A stretch of DNA of 64,000 bases, from assembly GCF_003330845.1 (NCBI RefSeq), contig NZ_CP026121.1, forward strand, positions 2,585,501 to 2,649,500. The letters are read 5' to 3'. The notes beneath the pieces are model-generated. The model was not told the DNA's origin and did not search any database. It worked only from the letters and a program-made list of their open reading frames with translations. The translations under genes and the position numbers were made by a program. This DNA is from Streptomyces sp. Go-475. Its GTDB lineage: Bacteria; Actinomycetota; Actinomycetes; Streptomycetales; Streptomycetaceae. Below are positions 52,654 to 61,083 of the stretch, piece after piece; the first letter of the stretch is position 1; each line of letters starts with the position of its first letter.

Positions 52654-53490
52654 GTGTCGACCAGGCTCGACAACGCAAGCCCGGACACCGTGCCACCAGC
52701 GGTGGTCAAGGCAGCCGACCTGCTGGCGGAAGCCGCCCGTACCGGGGCCGCCTGTCCGCCGGTGCGCACGCTGTTCGACGACGGCGGCGATCTGGAGACC
52801 GCGTACGCCGTTCAGCAGCTGAACGTCCGGCGCGCCCAGGCCGTCGGCCGCCGGATCGTGGGCCGCAAGATCGGCCTCACTTCCGCGTCCGTGCAGCGCC
52901 AACTGGGCGTGGACCAGCCCGATTTCGGGGTGCTGTTCGCGGACATGGCGGTGGCCGACGGCGGCCGGGTGCCGGCCGGACGGTTGCTGCAGCCCAAGGT
53001 GGAGGCCGAGGTCGCGCTGGTGCTCGGCCGTGATCTGCCGCACCGCGAGTGCACCGTGGTGGACGTGCTGCGCGCGGTCGACTTCGCACTCCCGGCTCTG
53101 GAGATCGTGGACAGCCGGGTGCGGGGGTGGGACATCACCCTCGTCGACACGGTCGCCGACAACGCCTCCTGCGGGCTGTACGTCCTCGGCGGCGTCCCGC
53201 TGCCGCTCACCGGTGTCGATCTGCGCGCCGTGACGATGAGCATGACGCGGAACGGCGACACCGTCTCGGAGGGCAGCGGTGCCGACTGTCTCGGCGGCCC
53301 GCTCAACGCGGCCGTCTGGCTCGCCTCCGCCCTGGCCGAGCGGGGCGACCCGCTGCGCGCCGGAGACCTGCTGCTCACCGGAGCCCTGGGGCCGGTCGCT
53401 CCCGCCGGCCCCGGTGACCGGTTCGAGGCGTCCCTCAGCCACCTGGGCACCGTGGGTGTCGAGTTCACGAGTGAGAAGAACGCAGCATGA
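52654..53490 (+). CDS. 2-hydroxypenta-2,4-dienoate hydratase (MhpD/HsaE-like)
   Basis: A 278-residue enzyme of the FAH/hydratase family that hydrates the 2-hydroxypentadienoate (or longer) ring-cleavage fragment to a 4-hydroxy-2-oxoacid. Motifs: [52 protein letters not shown] (metal-binding Glu) and [15 protein letters not shown]. The GTG start follows CTGGAGG. It is the first gene of a tight three-gene operon (hydratase, dehydrogenase, aldolase), the standard lower meta-cleavage pathway. The candidate operator A lies upstream. Confidence 0.9.
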   Translation: MSTRLDNASPDTVPPAVVKAADLLAEAARTGAACPPVRTLFDDGGDLETAYAVQQLNVRRAQAVGRRIVGRKIGLTSASVQRQLGVDQPDFGVLFADMAVADGGRVPAGRLLQPKVEAEVALVLGRDLPHRECTVVDVLRAVDFALPALEIVDSRVRGWDITLVDTVADNASCGLYVLGGVPLPLTGVDLRAVTMSMTRNGDTVSEGSGADCLGGPLNAAVWLASALAERGDPLRAGDLLLTGALGPVAPAGPGDRFEASLSHLGTVGVEFTSEKNAA

Positions 53491-54425
53491 GTGCACGAAC
53501 CAAGGTCGCCGTCATCGGCTCGGGCAACATCGGCACCGACCTGATGATCAAAATGCTGCGGCTGTCGGAGACCCTCGACATCGCGGTGATGGCCGGCATC
53601 GACCCGGACTCCGACGGCCTGGCCCGCGCCCGCCGGCTGAAGGTGGCCACGACCCACGAGGGCGTCGAAGGACTCGTCCGGCTGGACGAGTTCGCGGACG
53701 TCGAGATCGTCTTCGACGCCACGTCGGCCGGCGCACACCGGCACCACGAGGACGTACTGCGCCCGCTCGGCCGCACCCTCGTCGACCTCACTCCCGCCGC
53801 GATCGGCCCGTACGTGGTGCCGCCCGTCAACGGCGACGTCCACATCGACGCGCCGAACGTCAACATGGTCACCTGCGGCGGCCAGGCCACCATCCCGGTC
53901 GTCGCCGCCGTCCGCGCGGTCACCCCCGTGCACTACGGCGAGATCGTCGCCTCCATCTCCTCCCGCTCCGCGGGACCCGGCACCCGGGCCAACATCGACG
54001 AGTTCACGGAGACCACCGCCTCGGCCATCGAGCGGGTCGGCGGCGCCCGGCGCGGCAAGGCGATCATCATCCTCAACCCGGCCGAACCCCCGCTGATCAT
54101 GCGGGACACCGTGCACTGCCTGGTCTCCGACTGCGCCACCGAGTCCGTCACGGCATCGGTCGAGGACATGGTCACGCGCGTGCAGGAGTACGTGCCCGGC
54201 TACCGGCTCAAGCAGAAGGTGCAGTTCGCGAAGGTGGCGGCCGACGACCCGCTGCGCACCCTCGCCCCCGGCGCGGGCGAGGTCCTCAGGGTCTCGGTCT
54301 TCCTGGAGGTCGAGGGCGCCGCCGACTACCTCCCGGCCTACGCGGGGAACCTCGACATCATGACCTCGGCCGCGCTGCGCACCGCCGAACGCATGGCCGC
54401 CCACCGTGCCACGGAGGTGGCCTGA
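53487..54425 (+). CDS. acetaldehyde dehydrogenase, acylating (MhpF/HsaG-like)
   Basis: A 312-residue NAD- and CoA-dependent enzyme that turns acetaldehyde or propionaldehyde into acyl-CoA. The Rossmann motif [18 protein letters not shown] is at the N terminus. The catalytic cysteine lies in [14 protein letters not shown], and [22 protein letters not shown] is also typical. It starts within the hydratase stop (ATGA) and is 2 nt from the aldolase gene. The two normally form a channelling complex that passes the aldehyde directly. Confidence 0.95.
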   Translation: MSARTKVAVIGSGNIGTDLMIKMLRLSETLDIAVMAGIDPDSDGLARARRLKVATTHEGVEGLVRLDEFADVEIVFDATSAGAHRHHEDVLRPLGRTLVDLTPAAIGPYVVPPVNGDVHIDAPNVNMVTCGGQATIPVVAAVRAVTPVHYGEIVASISSRSAGPGTRANIDEFTETTASAIERVGGARRGKAIIILNPAEPPLIMRDTVHCLVSDCATESVTASVEDMVTRVQEYVPGYRLKQKVQFAKVAADDPLRTLAPGAGEVLRVSVFLEVEGAADYLPAYAGNLDIMTSAALRTAERMAAHRATEVA

Positions 54426-54427
54426 AG

Positions 54428-55447
54428 ATGACCCGCCTGTACGTCCAGGACGTCACCCTGCGGGACGGCATGCACGCCGTCCGGCACCGCTACACCGTCG
54501 ACCAGGCCGCTACGATCGCCGCCGCCCTGGACGCCGCCGGGGTCGCCGCCATCGAGATCGCCCACGGTGACGGGCTGGCCGGCTCCAGCGTCAACTACGG
54601 CGTCGGCTCCCACACCGACTGGGAGTGGATCGAGGCGGTGGTGGGCGCCGTGCGCCGGGCCGTCCCCACGACTCTGCTCCTGCCCGGCATCGGAACGGTC
54701 CACGACCTCAAGCAGGCGCACGCCCTGGGCATCCGCTCGGTGCGCGTCGCCACGCACTGCACCGAGGCCGACATCTCCGCCCAGCACATCTCCGCCGCGC
54801 GGGAGCTGGGGATGGACGTCGCGGGGTTCCTGATGATGTCCCACCTGGCCGAACCGGCCGAACTCGCCCGCCAGGCCAAGCTGATGGAGTCCTACGGTGC
54901 CCACTGCGTGTACGTGACCGACTCCGGTGGCCGGCTCACCATGGACGGGGTCCGTGACCGCTTCCGCGCCTACCGCGACGTCCTCGATGCGGCCACGGAG
55001 CTGGGCATCCACGCCCATCACAACCTCGCCCTGGGCGTGGCGAACACCGTCGTCGCCGTCGAGAGCGGTGCCGTGCGCGTCGACGCCTCGCTCGCCGGGC
55101 AGGGGGCAGGCGCGGGCAACTGCCCCTTGGAGGCGTTCATCGCGGTCGCCGACCTGATGGGCTTCGAGCACGGCTGCGACCTGTTCCCGCTGATGGACGC
55201 CGCCGACGATCTCGTACGTCCGCTGCAGGACCGCGAGGTACGGGTGGACCGCGAGACGCTCACGCTCGGCTACGCGGGCGTGTACTCCAGCTTCCTGCGC
55301 CACGCCGAGACCGCCGCCGCGCGCTACGGGCTGGACACCCGCAGCATCCTCGTCGAGGCCGGCCGGCGGCGCATGGTCGGCGGCCAGGAGGACATGATCA
55401 CCGACATCGCGCTGGATCTGGCCGCACAGCCGCAAACCGCTTCCTGA
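54428..55447 (+). CDS. 4-hydroxy-2-oxovalerate aldolase (MhpE/HsaF-like)
   Basis: A 339-residue TIM-barrel, metal-dependent aldolase that splits 4-hydroxy-2-oxoacids to pyruvate and an aldehyde. It has [17 protein letters not shown] (metal and substrate Asp/Arg), [34 protein letters not shown] (metal histidines) and [22 protein letters not shown] 54428 is 2 nt after the dehydrogenase stop. A strong hairpin follows the gene, ending the operon. Confidence 0.95.
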   Translation: MTRLYVQDVTLRDGMHAVRHRYTVDQAATIAAALDAAGVAAIEIAHGDGLAGSSVNYGVGSHTDWEWIEAVVGAVRRAVPTTLLLPGIGTVHDLKQAHALGIRSVRVATHCTEADISAQHISAARELGMDVAGFLMMSHLAEPAELARQAKLMESYGAHCVYVTDSGGRLTMDGVRDRFRAYRDVLDAATELGIHAHHNLALGVANTVVAVESGAVRVDASLAGQGAGAGNCPLEAFIAVADLMGFEHGCDLFPLMDAADDLVRPLQDREVRVDRETLTLGYAGVYSSFLRHAETAAARYGLDTRSILVEAGRRRMVGGQEDMITDIALDLAAQPQTAS

Positions 55448-55462
55448 CGCGCGGAGCCGAGG

Positions 55463-55497
55463 GGCCTGCCGGTGCGCCGTCGGCGCACCGGCAGGCC
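55463..55497 (+). terminator. strong hairpin ending the hydratase-aldolase operon
   Basis: GGCCTGCCGGTGCGCC and GGCGCACCGGCAGGCC form a perfect 16-bp stem around GTC, 15 nt after the aldolase stop. There is no T-tract. Confidence 0.75.
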
Positions 55498-55542
55498 TCC
55501 GGCCTTGAACCGGCGCGTGAGCGCTCGGACGTCGCGGTCACC

Positions 55543-55802
55543 TCAGTCGTTGACAGTGCCTCGCTGAGCGGTGAGCGCGACCCGGGTCGGGAGGTCCCGG
55601 AACCGGGCCCGCTGTTCCTCGCTCAGCTCCGCGAGCAGCCGCGCTTCGGCGGCCGCGACCTCGGCTCGCATGCGCTGCGACTGCTCCCGGCCCTCGTCCG
55701 GCAGGATCACGTGGCGACACCGCCGGTCCTGCGGATTCTGCCGTCGAGACCGACCTGACCGGCCAGTTCGAGTTGGGCGGGCCGCAGCGCCCCATCACTC
55801 AC
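55543..55802 (-). pseudogene. MarR-family regulator remnant
   Basis: The minus strand retains the last part of a MarR-like protein in pieces. After a short opening frame (VSDGALRPAQLELAGQVGL) with an in-frame TGA, VILPDEGREQSQRMRAEVAAA and EARLLAELSEEQRAR follow. The end (LPTRVALTAQRGTVND, stop 55543-55545) is in another frame. The winged-helix DNA-binding part is missing. It lies divergent to the azoreductase-like gene, the usual MarR/flavoreductase arrangement, so the enzyme has probably lost its regulator. Confidence 0.6.
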
Positions 55803-55834
55803 ATCATGCCCCGCTGTTACCCGGCTCACTTTTC

Positions 55835-55865
55835 TTGTCGGTAGATGTTCTGTTGTGCATACTAT
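55835..55865 (+). promoter_or_regulatory. possible promoter of the azoreductase gene
   Basis: TTGTCG, 19 bp, then TACTAT lie in an unusually A/T-rich stretch, ending 38 nt before the ATG. Confidence 0.4.
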
Positions 55866-55903
55866 CTTCATCGCAGCAGAAACCCATGTTGGAGGACCGC
55901 ACC

Positions 55904-56545
55904 ATGAACCTGTTCCGCCTCGACGCGAGCATCCGCACCGAAGGATCGGTGAGCCGCGCCCTCGCCGACACCGCCGAGCAGGCCTGGCTCGCCGAGCACC
56001 CCGGCGGCGTCGTGACCCGGCGCGACCTCGGCGTCGAGCCCCTGCCCGGGGACGCCTGGACCGCGCTCGCCCACGAGGTCGTCAACCCGGCCGCACCGGC
56101 CCCGAAGGAGGCGCACGAGCTCCTCGACCGCCTCGGCGCCGAACTCCTCGAGGCTGACGCGTTCCTGTTCGCGGTGCCGATGTACAACTGGAACGTCCCG
56201 GAGCAGGTCAAGACCTGGATCGACCTGATCCTGAAGCACGACCAGGTGGGCATCCACGGTGACCAGCCGCTGAAGGGCAAGCCGGCGCTCCTGACGCTGA
56301 GCCGGGGCGGCGGCTACGGGCCCGGCTCCCCCAAGGAGGGCTGGGACTACGCCACGCCCTACCTGCGCCGGATCCTGGCCGACGTCTTCGGCCTCGACCT
56401 TCAGATCGCCGAGGCGGAGCTGACCCACGCGTTCTGGAACCCGGAGATGGCGCACCTGCGCGAGCTGGCCGAAAAGTCGATGAAGACCGGGCACGAGGAT
56501 GCCGCCGAGCACGGGCTGCGGATCGCCAAGCTGATCAGGGCCTGA
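55904..56545 (+). CDS. FMN-dependent NADH-azoreductase
   Basis: A 213-residue flavodoxin-fold enzyme: LFRLDASIRTEGSVSRALAD (phosphate loop), FLFAVPMYNWNVPEQVKTWID (FMN-binding MYN motif), and LLTLSRGGGYGPGSP. AzoR-type enzymes reduce quinones and azo dyes with NADH. GGAGG precedes ATG 55904. It lies between the two halves of the aromatic pathway and divergent to a MarR remnant. It is followed by a long hairpin. Confidence 0.9.
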   Translation: MNLFRLDASIRTEGSVSRALADTAEQAWLAEHPGGVVTRRDLGVEPLPGDAWTALAHEVVNPAAPAPKEAHELLDRLGAELLEADAFLFAVPMYNWNVPEQVKTWIDLILKHDQVGIHGDQPLKGKPALLTLSRGGGYGPGSPKEGWDYATPYLRRILADVFGLDLQIAEAELTHAFWNPEMAHLRELAEKSMKTGHEDAAEHGLRIAKLIRA

Positions 56546-56553
56546 CCGCCCCA

Positions 56554-56613
56554 GGGCCTGTCTCGCGGATCACCCGAGGTGCGGGCCCCCGCACCGATCC
56601 GCGAGACAGGCCC
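56554..56613. repeat. long palindrome with nested hairpin
   Basis: GGGCCTGTCTCGCGGATC (56554-56571) and its exact complement (56596-56613) form an 18-bp stem. Inside, GGTGCGGG pairs with CCCGCACC. The structure sits between the azoreductase and IclR genes and could end transcription. Its length and perfection also fit a small mobile palindromic element. Confidence 0.75.
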
Positions 56614-56615
56614 TT

Positions 56616-56627
56616 GAACGATCGTTC
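56616..56627. promoter_or_regulatory. palindrome before the IclR gene
   Basis: GAACGATCGTTC is a perfect 12-bp palindrome 27 nt before ATG 56654, suitable for autoregulation by the IclR protein or another regulator. Confidence 0.4.
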
Positions 56628-56653
56628 CCAAGGCGTTCGTGAAAGGACTGCAC

Positions 56654-57418
56654 ATGGGCAATGGAGCCGCAGTGCGGGAGACGGCCGTTCCGTCGTCGGT
56701 CATGCAGAAGGCGTTCGACCTGCTGGAAGTGTTCCGTCACGGCCGCGTGTTGACGCTGAGCGAGGTGGCGCGCCGCGCCGGTCTGCCGAAGTCGACGGCC
56801 TACCGCGTCCTCGGGATGCTCGTCCGGGTGGGAGCGGTCGAACACGAGGGCACCGGTTACCGGATCGCGTTCCGGATGATGGCCATCGGTGCGGCCTCGC
56901 CCGAAGGGGCGGTCCGCCACGTCGCGCTTCCGTACCTGCTGGATCTGCACCGGGCCGTCGGGCACACCATCCATCTGTGCGTCCTGCGCGGCCCGGAGGT
57001 CGTCTATGTGGAGAAGCTGTACACGCCGCGGGCGCGGTTGTTCGCCACGGAGGTCGGGATGACGCTGCCCGCTCACTGCACGAGCGTGGGCAAGGCTCTG
57101 CTGGCCTACACGGACCCGGAGCTGGCGGGGGCACCCCCCACGGGCCGTCTGCGCGGGCTCACCGCGCGCTCGGTGCGGGATCCGGTGCTCCTCCGCCGTG
57201 AGTTGCGACGTGTCCGGCAGCAGGGGGTCGCCACCGACGTCGAGGAGGCGGCGCCCGGACGGTCGTGTGTGGCCATGCCGATCGTCCTCGGCGGCGAGGC
57301 GGTGGCGGCGGTGTCGATCGGTTTCCCCACCGAACACGGATCGGCTGATGTGTTCGTGCCGCCCCTGCGGCGGACGGTGTCGTCGATCGTCCGAGCACTG
57401 CCCGGTGTCCTGACATGA
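56654..57418 (+). CDS. IclR-family regulator
   Basis: A 254-residue regulator. The N-terminal winged helix is SSVMQKAFDLLEVFRHGRVL, LSEVARRAGLPKSTAYRVLGML and GAVEHEGTGYRIAFRM. The C-terminal ligand domain has VVYVEKLYTPRARLF, LPAHCTSVGKALLAY and CVAMPIVLGGEAVAAVSIGF. IclR proteins often control aromatic catabolism. This one lies between the two catabolic operons and is the obvious candidate for the shared 19-bp motif. ATG 56654 follows AAAGGA; GTG 56639 is an alternative. Confidence 0.9.
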   Translation: MGNGAAVRETAVPSSVMQKAFDLLEVFRHGRVLTLSEVARRAGLPKSTAYRVLGMLVRVGAVEHEGTGYRIAFRMMAIGAASPEGAVRHVALPYLLDLHRAVGHTIHLCVLRGPEVVYVEKLYTPRARLFATEVGMTLPAHCTSVGKALLAYTDPELAGAPPTGRLRGLTARSVRDPVLLRRELRRVRQQGVATDVEEAAPGRSCVAMPIVLGGEAVAAVSIGFPTEHGSADVFVPPLRRTVSSIVRALPGVLT

Positions 57419-57503
57419 CAGGGCCGATCGCCGGGCGGCCGGCCACAAGGCAACCAAGTGCTCGTCGCACTACAGCTGACGAGCCACTTCGAAAGGAATC
57501 CCG

Positions 57504-57764
57504 ATGCATATGTCACGCATTCGCTCCAGGGTGGTCACCCTGGGTGTCATAGCGGCGGGCGTCGTCGCGCTCGGCTCCGCGACCGCGCTCCCCGCCGACG
57601 CGGCAACCAGGTACTGGACGGTCCAGGGGACCGGATCCACGCCGGCCGCGGCCAAGAAGGCCGCCGACAAGAAGTGCACCGATGCCGGAGGGCGCCCGGA
57701 CTCGTGGGCGGGCTACGTGCAGACGTCCGGTGGCTGGACCGCGATTGAGCAGTGCTCCAAGTAG
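57504..57764 (+). CDS. small secreted protein with two cysteines
   Basis: An 86-residue exported protein with a signal peptide (about 1-34, ending PADAAT). The mature part has about 50 residues: RYWTVQGTGSTPAAAKKAADKK, then Cys and a second Cys near the end (EQCSK), probably one disulfide. GAAAGGAATC precedes the ATG and a perfect intrinsic terminator follows, so it is a strongly defined single-gene unit. I do not recognise its function; BPTI-like or DUF families cannot be assigned. Confidence 0.75.
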   Translation: MHMSRIRSRVVTLGVIAAGVVALGSATALPADAATRYWTVQGTGSTPAAAKKAADKKCTDAGGRPDSWAGYVQTSGGWTAIEQCSK

Positions 57765-57776
57765 GGTTGCGGATGA

Positions 57777-57818
57777 CGGCACTTGACCTGCGAAAGCGCA
57801 GGTCAAGTGCCGTTTTTT
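57777..57818 (+). terminator. strong intrinsic terminator
   Basis: CGGCACTTGACCTGCG and CGCAGGTCAAGTGCCG form a perfect 16-bp stem around AAAG, followed by TTTTTT. It lies 12 nt after the secreted-protein stop. Confidence 0.95.
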
Positions 57819-57868
57819 GCTGTGCGTCAACGTGGCTGAGGAAGAACACACGCAGGGCCGGCGAAACG

Positions 57869-57887
57869 TGTGCCGGTTCCCGGAACA
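57869..57887 (+). promoter_or_regulatory. candidate IclR operator B
   Basis: TGTGCCGGTTCCCGGAACA matches 16 of 19 positions of operator A at 52560, including the shared block TCCCGGAACA. It lies 97 nt before the truncated hydroxylase gene that heads the second operon. Confidence 0.55.
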
Positions 57888-57984
57888 CGCGCTTCGTCGG
57901 TCACGGTCCCGCGCCATAGCGTTTCCAACGCCACCAGCTCAGCCGGCGCCCCGATCGACGCGCCGCTCAACGAGGAGGAGACGA

Positions 57985-58329
57985 GTGGCCACCGACGCCT
58001 TTCCCTCCCCAGCCCCCCAGAACGAGCCCCCGTGCTGATCGTGGGCGCGGACCGCGGACCGTGCGTCGGCGCTGTACGGCCTGCCCGTCGTCGTCCGCGT
58101 GGTCGGGTCGGACCGCGCCTACCGGGATCCGCTCGGGGAATGGGCGAGCGTGCGCGGCATCGAGGACGACGGCTGCCTGCTCGTCCGCCCCGACGGACAC
58201 ATCGCGTGGCGCGCCCGCTCCGGCCCCGCTCCGGACGCTCTTCTCGACGCCGTCGCCCGCACGCTCCAGATCCCCGCCCCCCAAGACGGCCGGGCCGCCG
58301 GAAAGACCTTCGCCACCGCAACTCACTGA
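57985..58329 (+). pseudogene. FAD-dependent aromatic hydroxylase, internal deletion (MhpA-like remnant)
   Basis: A good ribosome site (GAGGAGGAG) and GTG 57985 begin ATDAFPSPAPQNE. Then, one frame over, APVLIVGA is the start of the FAD-binding fingerprint of flavin hydroxylases. Directly afterwards the sequence becomes the extreme C terminus of the same family (ASALYGLPVVVRVVGSD, DDGCLLVRPDGHIAWRARSG, stop 58327-58329). Roughly 400 or more codons are missing. The junction (58048-58061) carries the direct repeat GCGGACC-GCGGACC. In-frame TGA 58036-58038 also blocks translation. The first ring-hydroxylating step of this pathway is therefore lost here. Confidence 0.75.
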
Positions 58330-58358
58330 CCAGCCCCGACACCCTGAGGAGAAACCAC

Positions 58359-59246
58359 ATGAGCGTCTTCACATCGCTGGGCTATGTCGTCGTCCGCGGT
58401 TCACTCGACGAGTGGTCCCGCTTCGCCACCAAGACCATCGGCGCACAGCCCGTGCCGTCCGCCGCGGGCGAACTGCGCCTGCGACTCGACGAGTACGCGT
58501 ACCGCATCCTCATCGAGGACGGCGAGCCCGCGGGCCCCGCGTCCCTGGTGGCACTGGGCTTCACCGTCCCGGACGCGGCCGCGCTCGCCGAGCTGGAAAC
58601 CCACCTCGCGTCCCGTGGCGTCACGGTCCGCGAGGACGAGGACCTGCGAGTCCGCCGGGGCGTCGAGGGACTGCGGGTCTTCTCCGACCCCGAAGGCAAC
58701 ACGATCGAGGCCGTCCACGGCCTGCCGCTCGCCGACACCCCCTTCACGTCCCCCCTGGGCGTCCGTTTCGTCACCGGTGATCTGGGGGTCGGGCACGCCT
58801 TCATGAACAGTTCGGGCGACGCGCGCGAGGCCGCCGAGTTCTACCAGCGTGAGCTGGGCTTCAAGCTGAGCGACACGATCTCGATGGCCGAGCTCGGAGT
58901 GGAGGGGGACGGCTACTTCCTGCACTGCAACCCCCGGCATCACTCCGTCGGCTTCGGCCGCGGCATCGGCCCCACCCCGGGCATCGATCACCTCATGCTC
59001 GAAGTCTCCGACCTCACCACCGTCGGCCGCGTCATGGACACGATCAACGACGATCCCGACCACATCATCGTCACGCTGGGCGAGCACACGAACGACCACA
59101 TGACCTCGTTCTACGTGACCACACCCTCGGGCTTCCAGATCGAGTACGGCTGCAACGGCCTGGTGGTCGACGACGACACCTGGCAGGTCGCCCACTACGA
59201 GGCGATCAGCACCTGGGGCCACAAGTACATCCCGGCCGACGCCTGA
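58359..59246 (+). CDS. extradiol ring-cleavage dioxygenase (VOC family)
   Basis: A 295-residue two-domain type I extradiol dioxygenase that cleaves a catechol with O2 at an Fe(II) site. The ligands are the histidines in LGVGHAFMNSSGD and GIDHLMLEVSDL and the glutamate in SGFQIEYGCNGLVV. The catalytic-pocket motifs CNPRHHSVGFGRG and EHTNDHMTSFYV match 2,3-dihydroxybiphenyl or DHSA dioxygenase-like enzymes. GAGGAGAAA precedes ATG 58359. It follows the broken hydroxylase and precedes the C-C hydrolase, the order of a meta-cleavage operon. Confidence 0.92.
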   Translation: MSVFTSLGYVVVRGSLDEWSRFATKTIGAQPVPSAAGELRLRLDEYAYRILIEDGEPAGPASLVALGFTVPDAAALAELETHLASRGVTVREDEDLRVRRGVEGLRVFSDPEGNTIEAVHGLPLADTPFTSPLGVRFVTGDLGVGHAFMNSSGDAREAAEFYQRELGFKLSDTISMAELGVEGDGYFLHCNPRHHSVGFGRGIGPTPGIDHLMLEVSDLTTVGRVMDTINDDPDHIIVTLGEHTNDHMTSFYVTTPSGFQIEYGCNGLVVDDDTWQVAHYEAISTWGHKYIPADA

Positions 59247-59273
59247 ACCGCCGCCCTCGACGAAAGGAAAGCC

Positions 59274-60140
59274 ATGTCCACGACCGAGGTCCTGACCGAA
59301 GCGGCGACCAGCAAGTACGTGCAGACGGCCAAGTGGAAGCTGCACTACAACGAGGCCGGTGACGGCCACCCCCTGATCCTGCTGCACGGCGGCGGAGCCG
59401 GCGCCGGCGGCTGGAGCAACTACTCCCGCAACATCCCCTTCCTTGCGCGCCACTACCGTGTCATCGCCATCGACATGCCCGGCTGGGGCAAGAGCGACAC
59501 CGCCGTGCCGGGCGACCGCGACCACGTGGAGGCGCTGGAACTGGCCCTGGACGCCCTCGAACTGGACCAGGTCGCCATCGTCGGCAACTCACTGGGCGGA
59601 AGGACGGCGCTCCGCTTCACGGCGCACCATCCCGAGCGCGTCAGCCACCTGATCCCGATGGGCGCCCCCGCCCCGGGGGTCAACGTGCTCGGCCCGCCCA
59701 ACGACAAGACGGACGGAATCCTCCCCCTGGTGCGGGCCTATTTCGACCCGTCGCCAAAGAACTTCCAGGCGATGGTCGCGGCGTTCGCGTACGACCCGGC
59801 ACTCGCCGAGGACGCCGACCTCGCCCGCGCGCGGTCGGAGGCCGCCCTCGCCCGCCCCGACCACCTGGAGAACATGAGGCTCGCGCTGCCCACCGGGGAC
59901 CTCAACGGCCCGCCGCAGCTGTTCCAGGACCTGGTGCCGCTGCTGGCCGAGCTCACCGTGCCCACGCTGATCGTGCAAGGGCGCAACGACCGCGCCGTCC
60001 ACTTCGAGAACGCGCTGCGGCTGATGGCGATGATTCCGTCCTCCCGGCTGTACCTCATCAACAACTGCGGCCACTGGGCACAGATGGAACACTCCGAGGA
60101 GTTCAACCGCGTCGTGCACGAGTTCATCTCCGCACACTGA
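59274..60140 (+). CDS. meta-cleavage-product C-C hydrolase (BphD/HsaD/MhpC-like)
   Basis: A 288-residue alpha/beta hydrolase. The oxyanion and nucleophile regions are LILLHGGGAGAGGWSNYSRN and VAIVGNSLGGRTALRFTAHH (Ser in GNSLGG). The acid is Asp in LIVQGRNDRAVHFENAL, and the base is His in NNCGHWAQMEHSEEF. The double Gly loop and length are typical of enzymes that hydrolyse the C-C bond of ring-cleavage products. Its products feed the hydratase at 52654. AAAGGAAAG precedes the ATG. Confidence 0.92.
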   Translation: MSTTEVLTEAATSKYVQTAKWKLHYNEAGDGHPLILLHGGGAGAGGWSNYSRNIPFLARHYRVIAIDMPGWGKSDTAVPGDRDHVEALELALDALELDQVAIVGNSLGGRTALRFTAHHPERVSHLIPMGAPAPGVNVLGPPNDKTDGILPLVRAYFDPSPKNFQAMVAAFAYDPALAEDADLARARSEAALARPDHLENMRLALPTGDLNGPPQLFQDLVPLLAELTVPTLIVQGRNDRAVHFENALRLMAMIPSSRLYLINNCGHWAQMEHSEEFNRVVHEFISAH

Positions 60141-60148
60141 CCCCCTCC

Positions 60149-60183
60149 GAACGGGCCCGTACGATCGTGCGGGCCGTCCGTTC
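60149..60183. terminator. bidirectional hairpin
   Basis: GAACGG-GCCCGTACGA and TCGTGCGGGC-CGTCCGTTC pair with small mismatches. The structure lies between the convergent hydrolase and sulfite-exporter-type genes. Confidence 0.6.
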
Positions 60184-60197
60184 GTACGGGAGAGCCG

Positions 60198-60980
60198 TTA
60201 CGCGATCCACTGCTCGTACGCCAGGTTCCCCACCAGTGCGAACACCACCGTCAGCAGCACGACCCGGACGAAGCCGCTGCCCCGCTTCAGGGCCGTGCGG
60301 GCGCCGAGGGTGCCGCCCGCGAGGTTGAAGACGGCCATCAGCGCGGCCGGCTGCCACAGGACGGCGCCTTGCCAGGCGAAGGTGGCGAGAGCGCCGGCGT
60401 TGGTGCAGCAGTTGATGATCTTGGCGGTGGCGGAGGCCGTGACCAGGTCGAGGTGGAGGACCGCGGTGAGGGCGAGGACCAGGAACGTGCCGGTGCCGGG
60501 GCCGATGAGGCCGTCGTAGAAGCCGATGCCGAGGCCCGCGAGGCCGATCGCCGCGAGGACCTGGCGGCGGGTGGCCGGGCCGGTCGCGGGGGCCGTGCCG
60601 AACGCGGGCCGCAGGATCACGAAGGCGGCGACGGCGAGCAGCACCACCATGATCACCGGCTTGAGGACGTCGGTGCTCATCCCGGCCGCGAAGAAGGCCC
60701 CGCCGGAGGATCCGGCGAGGGCGGCCAGCCCGATCCGCACGGCCGTCCGCACGTCCACGGGAGCCTTGCGGGCGTATGTCACCGCCGCGCCCGTCGTGCC
60801 GACGATGGCGACCGCCTTGTTGGTGCCCAGCGCCTGCGCGGCGGGCGTGCCCGGCGGCAGGCCGAGCAGCAGCACCGGCAGCAGCAGGAGCCCGCCCCCG
60901 CCGACCACGGCGTCGATCCAGCCGGCGGCGAGGGCCGCGAGGCAGAGCAGGACGATCATGGTCAGCGATATGTCGGGCAT
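60198..60980 (-). CDS. TSUP (TauE/SafE) family membrane transporter
   Basis: A 260-residue polytopic membrane protein with about eight helices. The two family repeats are AAGWIDAVVGGGGLLLLPVLL, followed by ALGTNKAVAIVGTTGAA, and GIGFYDGLIGPGTGTFLVLAL, followed by ASATAKIINCCTNAGALA. TSUP proteins move sulfite, sulfonates or other small anions. ATG 60980 is preferred; an in-frame start 33 nt upstream lacks a better ribosome site. The neighbouring aromatic or nitrite genes may share an anion-related role, but that is speculative. Confidence 0.88.
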   Translation of the reverse strand: MPDISLTMIVLLCLAALAAGWIDAVVGGGGLLLLPVLLLGLPPGTPAAQALGTNKAVAIVGTTGAAVTYARKAPVDVRTAVRIGLAALAGSSGGAFFAAGMSTDVLKPVIMVVLLAVAAFVILRPAFGTAPATGPATRRQVLAAIGLAGLGIGFYDGLIGPGTGTFLVLALTAVLHLDLVTASATAKIINCCTNAGALATFAWQGAVLWQPAALMAVFNLAGGTLGARTALKRGSGFVRVVLLTVVFALVGNLAYEQWIA

Positions 60981-61083
60981 GATCAGCACCCTATGCGGCA
61001 CCCTCGGCCGCACCTCCTCACAGGCCGCAGGTCCCGCCCACCGGGAACCCTCACACCCACCCCCCGCCTCCGCTGAGGGCAGC

